From Bacteroidales bacterium (GTDB lineage: Bacteria; Bacteroidota; Bacteroidia; Bacteroidales; Salinivirgaceae): 64,000 nucleotides of DNA. Under the pieces are notes generated by a model, which saw only the letters and a program-made list of their open reading frames with translations, did not search any database and was not told where the DNA came from. Each line of letters begins with the position of its first letter. The stretch's first letter is position 1. The DNA is taken from positions 41,924 through 105,923 of the forward strand of contig JAAYQU010000010.1 in the NCBI GenBank assembly GCA_012519055.1, in the 5' to 3' direction. The position numbers and the translations under genes are program-made. Shown here piece by piece: positions 8,499 to 15,327 of this stretch.

Positions 8499-11400
8499 AA
8501 AGTGCCCAGAGAGCATAAATATTAATCACTTTCGACTCATATTCATTGAGATATAAAAACTTCTCTATAACACTTCTTTGTTCTGGTGTCAGAGATTTTA
8601 ACCAAGTGTCAGTGTATTTTGGATCTATAGAAAAGAGCATTCGTATAAGCTCTTTATGCTCATCTGGTGCGTTTGCTATTTCGGGAATTAGTTTTGATTT
8701 GTTCTCTAATTTCTTAGCTAAATAGCTGCTTAACTCGTTCTTTAAATCGGTGCGATTGTAGCGTCTTAGTACTTCCATAATATCTTGTAATAAGAAATAT
8801 GCAAGTTGTTCTTCTCGTACATAACCGTTCTCAATTAAAGGATCGGGTTGTAAAACGAAATTGATTTCTTGAATAGCGTTTATAGCAGCCAGACGCGCTA
8901 TGCTATCAGCAGCTGTAATATCGCCTGTTTCGTAATATGTTCTGATAGCATTGCGTGAGAAATAATCAATGGGCAGTCTTTCTATCGGAAGAACCTCAAA
9001 TGAACGTTTCATAACTTCAACAGCCTTATCTTTTTCTCCCTCTTTAAGAAGTTGATCGGCGAGAGCAGTAAATTTGTCCCGAAGAGAGACTGTGCGTAGT
9101 GATCTGATTTCAGTCCACTCGTAATAAACATCCATGTTGTTTAAGTTCCTGTACATGAATTTGTTCATTAGGTTGTCGTACAAGATATCGGTGTTGATAC
9201 TTCCGTCTCCGCCAGTTTCGTTTTTGATTGGGACAAATCGGTATGCAAATCCCTCATTTTGAGAATATTGTCTTAATAATTCAGTAAATACTCCGGCACC
9301 GGCAGTCGATGTGGTATAGATAGGACGTTCCCAGTCGTTGTTTGCAAAAAGATCTAACATAGCTAAATCAGATTTACCTATGACATTGTCTTTTATTTCA
9401 AACACAATGTTGTCAACGATTTTAGCGGAATCTTTTGGTTGCACTGTTCCAGAGGCTAAAACTTTCTGTTTGTCAACGGGAATTATAAGTCGTCTTGCCG
9501 GTAAATAGCTTTCTCCAGTTGTAAGTTTAGTACTCATATTGTCGTCTAAGACAAATTTCATTGCAAGTTTTGCAGGAAGTGGCGCTGATCCAATTAGATC
9601 CTGAACACGACTTGTTTCAGACTCTAATTGTCTGGCTTTCTGCTCATTAATCTTGTATTTAACTATAGCATCTCTTTGCGTCAACATGCGTGAAAGACCT
9701 ATAAGCTGGGCTGGATATATTCTATCTCTATCTTCTTTAAGTTGATTCCATGTTGTGGATTCGCTTTTGGGAAAATCGCTTTTACTTAGTGTCGATACTA
9801 ACAGATCATACAAATTGTTGTATGGTTCTTCTAACGATTTCTTTGAAGCCTCGTATTTTTCGTTAATATACAGCTCTTTACGGTCGAAAACATAAACCAT
9901 GTCTCTCGTTCCCATGACATATTTTTCGGGCTCCATTGTAAATTTAACGGGTGTGCTTTCCCAGACTTGCCGTCTCAGTTGGTTTATGTACCAATCGGTA
10001 CTTAAATATGGAAGACACAATACCCTTACATCAGTCCTAACACCTTCAACCTCTTGTATATACCATATTGGGAATGTGTCGTTATCGCCCATAGTAAAGA
10101 TAATGGCGTTTTCGTCGCAGGAATTCAGGTAGTTGTATGCAAAATCGCGTGCCATGTAACGTCCTGATCTGTCGTGGTCGTCCCAGTTTTCAGCACCCAT
10201 AATTATTGGAGCACCTAACATACAAACTGTCGTTGCAGCAACAGCTGACACTTTGCTGTTTATAACCTTTTGTAGTAGCTCGTACAGAGCCAAAACCGCC
10301 ATCCCTATCCAAATTGTAAAGGCATAGAACGAGCCAGCATAGGCATAGTCTCGCTCACGTGGCTGTATCGGCGTTTGATTCAGGTATATAACAATTGCAA
10401 TTCCTGTTAAGACAAACAGAAGCATTACAACCCAAAAATCTTTTTTGTCTCTGAAGTATTGATATAGTAGCCCAACTATCCCAAGAATCAGTGGTAAGAA
10501 ATAGTATTTGTTGTTGGCTTTGTTTTCCCACGAGTCGGGTAGGAGTGACTGATCTCCAAGTCGGGCGTTGTCGATAAAAGGTATTCCGCTTATCCAGTTT
10601 CCATTTGCCAACTCTCCGTGTCCTTGAATATCGTTCTGGCGACCGGCAAAGTTCCACATAAAGTATCGGAAGTACATAAAGCCAAGCTGATAGTTAATTA
10701 AAAACTTAACGTTTTCTCCAAAAGTTGGTTTTATTCTCGTTTCAGGTTCTTGTCCGTAGTTTATTGTGATAGGAGTACCCTTTATATTTGCCCAACGTTT
10801 ATACTCTTCAATGTGTGTTTCGTTAGCTGAGAACATACGTGGGAAAAGCATATAAAATCTATCATCGTATTTAATGTTCATACCATTGTCGAACGGAACA
10901 TATTTGCCATCTTTTGGTCGGTATGATATTTTTGGAGTGCTACTTAACGCCGGTGCAGAATAGACATGACCGTAGAATAGTGGTCTGTCGCCGTACTGCT
11001 CGCGGTTTAGATACGACAGCAGACTGAACATATTTTCCGGATTGTTTTGGTCCATCGGGGGATTTGCATTTGAACGTATAACGGTCATTGCATAAGAGCC
11101 GTATCCTAAGATTATAAGCGAAACGCCGAGTAGTACGGTGTTTAGTACAACTTTTTTCTTTTTGTAGGTTCGGTGTATTCCCCAAATAAGTCCGCCAATC
11201 AGCAATATTGCAAATATCGCCATACCTGTTCCATAAGGCATTCCTAAACCGTTGATAAAGCCAAGTTCAAACCATGATGCTATTTTTACAGTATATGGAA
11301 TTATGCCGTACATTATTGCTCCAAGGATAACAACGGATACTAATAGTGCGCCAATAACTCCTTTGGTGCTGGGTTCGTATTTTTTGAAATAATATACCAT

Positions 11401-12000
11401 AACAATTGCGGGAATTGCCAACAGGTTTAAAAGGTGGACACCTATTGAAAGCCCCATGAGATATGCGATTAGGAGAAGCCATTTGTTTGCCGACGGTTCG
11501 TTGGCAACATTCTCCCATTTTAAAATTGCCCAAAAGACGACTGCTGTAAAGAGTGACGATAGAGCGTAAACCTCTCCTTCAACAGCCGAAAACCAGAATG
11601 TATCAGAAAAAGTGTATGCAAGCGCACCTGTTAGACCTGCTCCCATGATAGCCAATGTTTTACCAACTGTTTCGCTGTTATCGGGGTCTATCAGTTTCTT
11701 GGCTAAGTGTGTGATTGTCCAGAAGAGGAACATAATTGTAAAGGCACTTGCCAGTCCGCTCATTATGTTAACCATTGTGGCAACATCTGCGGGAGTGGGG
11801 GCGAACATTGAAAATAGTCGTCCCATCATTAGAAACAGTGGGCTTCCTGGTGGGTGGCAAACTTCCATTCGATAAGCCGAGCCAATAAACTCGCCACAAT
11901 CCCAAAAGCTTGTTGTGTAAGGTATTGTGCTTAGATACACAAAGGCAGAGATGGCAAATGTCAGCCAGCCGCCTATCAAATTCATTTTTCTGTAGTTCAT
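8497..12000 (-). CDS. DUF2723 membrane protein, putative O-glycosyltransferase
   Basis: A protein of about 1167 residues from the ATG at 12000 (MNYRKMNLIGGWLTFAISAF); upstream in-frame codons to 12072 start with a non-ATG codon and add a charged stretch before the first helix. The N-terminal 600 residues contain roughly a dozen membrane helices, with the early DUF2723 loop TTSFWDCGEFIGSAYRMEVCHPPGSP that resembles the acidic first loop of GT-C/protein O-mannosyltransferase enzymes. A long soluble C-terminal part follows. DUF2723 proteins are widespread in Bacteroidota and have been assigned to the PMT clan; protein O-glycosylation is a reasonable inference, not shown here. Confidence 0.82.
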   Translation of the reverse strand: MNYRKMNLIGGWLTFAISAFVYLSTIPYTTSFWDCGEFIGSAYRMEVCHPPGSPLFLMMGRLFSMFAPTPADVATMVNIMSGLASAFTIMFLFWTITHLAKKLIDPDNSETVGKTLAIMGAGLTGALAYTFSDTFWFSAVEGEVYALSSLFTAVVFWAILKWENVANEPSANKWLLLIAYLMGLSIGVHLLNLLAIPAIVMVYYFKKYEPSTKGVIGALLVSVVILGAIMYGIIPYTVKIASWFELGFINGLGMPYGTGMAIFAILLIGGLIWGIHRTYKKKKVVLNTVLLGVSLIILGYGSYAMTVIRSNANPPMDQNNPENMFSLLSYLNREQYGDRPLFYGHVYSAPALSSTPKISYRPKDGKYVPFDNGMNIKYDDRFYMLFPRMFSANETHIEEYKRWANIKGTPITINYGQEPETRIKPTFGENVKFLINYQLGFMYFRYFMWNFAGRQNDIQGHGELANGNWISGIPFIDNARLGDQSLLPDSWENKANNKYYFLPLILGIVGLLYQYFRDKKDFWVVMLLFVLTGIAIVIYLNQTPIQPRERDYAYAGSFYAFTIWIGMAVLALYELLQKVINSKVSAVAATTVCMLGAPIIMGAENWDDHDRSGRYMARDFAYNYLNSCDENAIIFTMGDNDTFPIWYIQEVEGVRTDVRVLCLPYLSTDWYINQLRRQVWESTPVKFTMEPEKYVMGTRDMVYVFDRKELYINEKYEASKKSLEEPYNNLYDLLVSTLSKSDFPKSESTTWNQLKEDRDRIYPAQLIGLSRMLTQRDAIVKYKINEQKARQLESETSRVQDLIGSAPLPAKLAMKFVLDDNMSTKLTTGESYLPARRLIIPVDKQKVLASGTVQPKDSAKIVDNIVFEIKDNVIGKSDLAMLDLFANNDWERPIYTTSTAGAGVFTELLRQYSQNEGFAYRFVPIKNETGGDGSINTDILYDNLMNKFMYRNLNNMDVYYEWTEIRSLRTVSLRDKFTALADQLLKEGEKDKAVEVMKRSFEVLPIERLPIDYFSRNAIRTYYETGDITAADSIARLAAINAIQEINFVLQPDPLIENGYVREEQLAYFLLQDIMEVLRRYNRTDLKNELSSYLAKKLENKSKLIPEIANAPDEHKELIRMLFSIDPKYTDTWLKSLTPEQRSVIEKFLYLNEYESKVINIYALWAL

Positions 12001-12417
12001 TGTAATTAAGTGTTTTTGCAGTTCGCTACTAAATGGCAAAGCTACAAACTTTTTTAAATTTTTTATAGACAATTTGACGAATTAAAAAATAGGTAGAATT
12101 GTAACATCTTACCAAAACTGTTAGTTAGGGAAATATATAGTGCGTTTTAGTAATATAAAATTGTGAAAATTAGCGTGTTATAAATAAAGTAAGTTGAATG
12201 GATATTAAGTTTGATTAAAGTTACTGTTGAATTTATTTAACTAAACTTTAACATAGGTGGATGTTTTTACGAACAGTAATCTATACTATATTGCAGTGCT
12301 CTATTACTATTTTGAAATTTTCACTTCAGTGGCTGCATTTGCAAATTTTGGACTCGATTCTAAAACATAATTTTCGGAACATTATCATTTTTTACGGCTT
12401 TGTTAATTTAGAGTGTT
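12001..12417. other. Intergenic region upstream of the DUF2723 gene
   Basis: These 417 bases hold the putative DUF2723 promoter at 12037-12044 and otherwise very AT-rich DNA. A 60-codon plus-strand open frame (12261-12443) overlaps the end of the neighbouring gene and shows nothing gene-like beyond hydrophobic composition. Confidence 0.6.
12037..12044 (-). promoter_or_regulatory. Putative -7 box (TAGCTTTG) of the DUF2723 gene
   Basis: On the minus strand TAGCTTTG matches the Bacteroidota TAnnTTTG -7 consensus, about 37 bases upstream of the ATG at 12000. No convincing TTTG sits at the ideal -33 distance; the nearest TTG is a few bases too far. Confidence 0.42.
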
Positions 12418-12948
12418 TTAGTTCAATGAACATGATTCTGTAAGTGTTGCGTTTATGTTGTCTGTGTCGTAAAAGATTTTATATTGAAAATACTCATTTG
12501 GTTTTTCGTCACAAGAAACAGAAAATCTAAGTATAAAGTAATTAATCATCTCCATCGGGATTTTGTTGTTATCTTCAACAGATTTAAGAAAGTTCATTTG
12601 CGAGTCTAACATCTTAATTTGATCTATCATCTTATATCCATGTTTTTTTCTGTATTTTTTCTCATAAATAATTTTCATGTCTTCTGTGTAACAACATTGA
12701 TACGGCATATTACTGCTGGTAAAAACTATTTCAAACGAATATGAACATATCAATAAGCTATCATCTGTTTTATTGCACTCGGTAATGATATTCTCTTTTA
12801 TTTCGGAAAACTGTTTGTCGTTCCATATTTGGGTAAAAATTTCGAATTGGATAGTGTCAAGTTGCTCATGTATGTCATCGCAATACATTTGAGAATGGGC
12901 GAGTTTTGCAGAACAAATTATTATGAGAGATATAATTATTCTTTTCAC
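12418..12948 (-). CDS. Small secreted hypothetical protein
   Basis: A 176-residue protein read from a GTG codon, with a signal peptide (MKRIIISLIIICSAKLAHSQ) and several cysteines in the mature part (YCDD, TECN, QCCYT, SCDE, ESCS) suggesting disulfides. No family was recognised. It lies 20 bases after a small lipoprotein gene on the same strand, so the two are probably one transcript. Confidence 0.6.
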   Translation of the reverse strand: MKRIIISLIIICSAKLAHSQMYCDDIHEQLDTIQFEIFTQIWNDKQFSEIKENIITECNKTDDSLLICSYSFEIVFTSSNMPYQCCYTEDMKIIYEKKYRKKHGYKMIDQIKMLDSQMNFLKSVEDNNKIPMEMINYFILRFSVSCDEKPNEYFQYKIFYDTDNINATLTESCSLN

Positions 12949-12968
12949 TTTTAATACTTTTATTTATC

Positions 12969-13505
12969 CTATGGTATAACATTGTTCGTACTATCTGGCT
13001 TAGGAGCAAATGCTCTGAAGTGGAAAACTTCATTTAGCACCAATGTCTCATCTGTTTTCGGTCGTATTGCCTTTGTAATTACAAAGGTGGTATCGTTTTG
13101 TATCTCGCCTATACTTAAATAAGCAGGCATTCCTCCTCCTGATGATGGATACCACTTTTCATATCGTATCTCATTATCAATTATTTGAAAAATTCCCCAA
13201 CACGATTTATGATTTTTAATCGTGTTAAGAAACGTTTCAGATGTAAATAAATCGGCTTCTAGCTCGTCAAACCCTACTGAGCCAGGTCTTCCGCCACCAC
13301 CGTAAAGTAGTAGCCCGTTTCTGTAAAAAAATAGTGTAGATATCACTGAGTTATTTAAATCCATCACATAATAGTATCCATCAATTCTTAGCTGGTTTCC
13401 GATGTAGGGCTCTTTTTTTAGAGTCAGCTTATCATCTGCCAATATATCTCTTATACAGCTGCTTGAGTAAAGCAATATTCCGATTAGTAGTAATATAAGT
13501 CTCAT
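12969..13505 (-). CDS. Small hypothetical lipoprotein
   Basis: About 178 residues from the ATG at 13505 (MRLILLLIGILLYSSSC); the frame extends 5 codons upstream but this start gives a compact signal with the lipobox YSSSC. The mature part is rich in Asp, Tyr and Gly (YRNGLLLYGGGGRPGSVGFD) and ends in a beta-rich region. No family was recognised. A TAAATTTG box (13546-13553) lies about 40 bases upstream, and the next gene on the strand follows after 20 bases. Confidence 0.62.
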   Translation of the reverse strand: MRLILLLIGILLYSSSCIRDILADDKLTLKKEPYIGNQLRIDGYYYVMDLNNSVISTLFFYRNGLLLYGGGGRPGSVGFDELEADLFTSETFLNTIKNHKSCWGIFQIIDNEIRYEKWYPSSGGGMPAYLSIGEIQNDTTFVITKAIRPKTDETLVLNEVFHFRAFAPKPDSTNNVIP

Positions 13506-13545
13506 GATCGGTAGATTCAACTAATAAATGTAATTTATTTACTCA

Positions 13546-13553
13546 CAAATTTA
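13546..13553 (-). promoter_or_regulatory. Putative -7 box (TAAATTTG) of the small lipoprotein gene
   Basis: The minus strand reads TAAATTTG, 41 bases from the ATG at 13505, in the divergent region shared with the radical SAM gene. No -33 element was identified. Confidence 0.4.
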
Positions 13554-13640
13554 GCATAAAAAGTTGCGCCTACGAATAATAATCTATACTTTTATTCATT
13601 TATTGTCAAGCAAAGTGGAGGACGGTTTGTAGAATTAACC

Positions 13641-14507
13641 ATGCCCAAAAAACGATTCAGAAAAATATACGTCGAGATAACCAACGAGTGCAATCTCAGT
13701 TGTAGCTTCTGTTCAGTATCCGAACGGGAAAAGCTGTATATGTCGGTTGCCAATTTTGAGCTGATATTGCAAAAGACGCATCAGTTTACCGACTATATTT
13801 ATCTGCACGTTAAAGGTGAACCTCTTTTGCACCCGAACCTGAGCGATATACTCGATCTGTGCGCACAATACAAACTTAAAACAGTTTTGGTAACAAACGG
13901 AACTTTACTAAACAGCGCAAGCGATATTTTGATTTCAAAAACGGCTATTAAGCAGATTAACATATCGTTACACTGCTATAGCGAGTTGCCGAAAAACCTG
14001 TCAAAAGAGCTTTACTTGCAAACCGTGTTCAGTTTTATAAGGTTAGCGCACAGAGAGACTGATATTGTAATATCGCTACGATTTTGGAACCAATCTAATG
14101 ACAGTAGAGAGACACATCTATCTAATACAGAGCTTTTTAGAGCCATTGAAACAGAGTTTAATTTAGATTTTAGCATTGCAGAAACGCTAAAACCCGCCGT
14201 AGGGTTGAAAATAAACGACAAGTTGTGGTTGAATTCCGATTTTGAGTTCCAGTGGGCTAATCTCTCTCTGCCTATTTTAGGAACCAAAGGAACTTGCTTA
14301 GGGCTACGTGACCAAATAGCAATATTAAGTGATGGCACGGTCGTTCCATGCTGCATTGATAGTGAGGGAGTTATTAATTTGCAAAATATTTTTGAGCGCG
14401 ACTTGCAGGAGATTATCAATTCCCCAAGAGCAACGGCTATTATTAACGGGTTTAGAAATTTTCAAAAAGTTGAGCCTCTTTGCCAAAGATGCAGGTTTTT
14501 TGATTAA
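13641..14507 (+). CDS. Radical SAM / SPASM-like protein
   Basis: A 288-residue enzyme with the radical SAM CxxxCxxC cluster motif at Cys17, Cys21 and Cys24 (ECNLSCSFC), a GEP motif (VKGEPLLHPNL) and TNGTLL as expected for the partial TIM barrel. The C-terminus has further cysteines (TVVPCCIDSEG; C281 and C284 in CQRC), a short SPASM-like auxiliary-cluster domain. Substrate unknown. It stands alone; no small precursor-peptide gene is visible beside it, so a RiPP role is not supported. It is followed by a seven-base repeat array and a REP-like element. Confidence 0.85.
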   Translation: MPKKRFRKIYVEITNECNLSCSFCSVSEREKLYMSVANFELILQKTHQFTDYIYLHVKGEPLLHPNLSDILDLCAQYKLKTVLVTNGTLLNSASDILISKTAIKQINISLHCYSELPKNLSKELYLQTVFSFIRLAHRETDIVISLRFWNQSNDSRETHLSNTELFRAIETEFNLDFSIAETLKPAVGLKINDKLWLNSDFEFQWANLSLPILGTKGTCLGLRDQIAILSDGTVVPCCIDSEGVINLQNIFERDLQEIINSPRATAIINGFRNFQKVEPLCQRCRFFD

Positions 14508-14510
14508 TAA

Positions 14511-14573
14511 TTACGAGTTACGAGTTACGAGTTACGAATTATGAATTACGAATTACGAGTTACAAGTTACGAA
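14511..14573 (+). repeat. Seven-base tandem array (TTACGAG type)
   Basis: Nine consecutive 7-base units close to TTACGAR begin 3 bases after the radical SAM stop codon, with no spacers. Single-base differences between units indicate an old, decaying array. Confidence 0.88.
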
Positions 14574-14614
14574 TGAAGAATTGTTAATTAGTTAGCTGAT
14601 TATCATGTCAATAG

Positions 14615-14670
14615 CCATGACTTTTAAGTCGTGGAATGTGATTATGTGTGTGTTTAGTGGGCTTTAGCCC
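14615..14670. repeat. REP-like two-hairpin element, copy 1
   Basis: CCATGACTT/AAGTCGTGG (14615-14634; one G-T pair in the stem) is followed 24 bases later by GGGCT-TT-AGCCC (14659-14670). The same two hairpins in the same order and spacing recur at 58555-58609, downstream of rnpA. Confidence 0.8.
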
Positions 14671-14703
14671 AAACATGAAATAGAAATTAAATTATTCAAA
14701 CAT

Positions 14704-15282
14704 ATGGAAATACTTGTAATACAGAAGCAATCACACAAAACAACAAACTGGTCGGGAGGAACCACCACAGAGCTTTTTATCTATCCAAAAGGAAGTGACT
14801 ATCAAAAGCGAAACTTTCTGTTTCGTGTAAGCACGGCAACCATCGAGATTGAGGAGTCTCAGTTTACAAAACTTGCCGATGTAAATCGCGAGATAATGAT
14901 TTTAGACGGAGAAATAGAGTTAATACACGAGGGGCGTTATTCCAAAACGTTAGGTAAGTTCGATACCGACACATTTTCCGGAGAGTGGGATACCCGAAGC
15001 ATTGGCAAGGCTACGGATTTTAACCTAATGACAAAAGGTAACGTAAGAGGTCATATTAGACACTTGGGGTTAAGCGCAGAAAGTGCTCAAACAGTGAACT
15101 TTAGCACAAAAACACAGAAAGCTCTTTTTTACATCTATTCTGGCAAGTTACAAATATGTGACAAAATAGTAGATAGTGGCGATGTTCTATTTTTTGACAC
15201 TCCGTCTAATCATGAAAACGTTGATATTAAGGCTGTCACGAAAGCGGATGTTATTGTTGTTGAACTCACCTTAATCAATTAG
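14704..15282 (+). CDS. HutD/Ves family cupin-like protein
   Basis: A 192-residue protein of the HutD (Ves) family. Recognisable features are the N-terminal NWSGGTTTELFIYPKGSDY segment, FLFRVSTATIEIEESQFTKLADVNREIMILDGEIEL (beta-barrel core) and the FSGEWDT loop. HutD proteins are bicupins found with histidine-utilisation genes, but no hut genes are present here and the function of stand-alone copies is unknown. The last codons (LIN) are encoded by the start of a seven-base repeat array that continues past the stop. Confidence 0.82.
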   Translation: MEILVIQKQSHKTTNWSGGTTTELFIYPKGSDYQKRNFLFRVSTATIEIEESQFTKLADVNREIMILDGEIELIHEGRYSKTLGKFDTDTFSGEWDTRSIGKATDFNLMTKGNVRGHIRHLGLSAESAQTVNFSTKTQKALFYIYSGKLQICDKIVDSGDVLFFDTPSNHENVDIKAVTKADVIVVELTLIN

Positions 15283-15308
15283 CAATTAGCAATGTGCAAT
15301 GAACAATT
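15274..15308 (+). repeat. Seven-base array (RNCAATT type) overlapping the hutD-like stop
   Basis: Five units, ATCAATT AGCAATT then AGCAATG, TGCAATG and AACAATT, begin inside the coding sequence and cross the TAG stop at 15280-15282. Confidence 0.72.
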
Positions 15309-15327
15309 GAGTTAAAACTTTAAAGAT

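Noticed and set aside
12261..12443. 60-codon plus-strand open frame in a long spacer
   Set aside because: Overlaps the end of a real gene on the other strand and has no gene-like features beyond hydrophobicity.
13641..14507. RiPP maturase locus
   Set aside because: No small precursor-peptide gene next to the radical SAM gene.
14511..14573. Tandem TTACGAG array as a CRISPR array
   Set aside because: Units are seven bases with no spacers and there are no cas genes.
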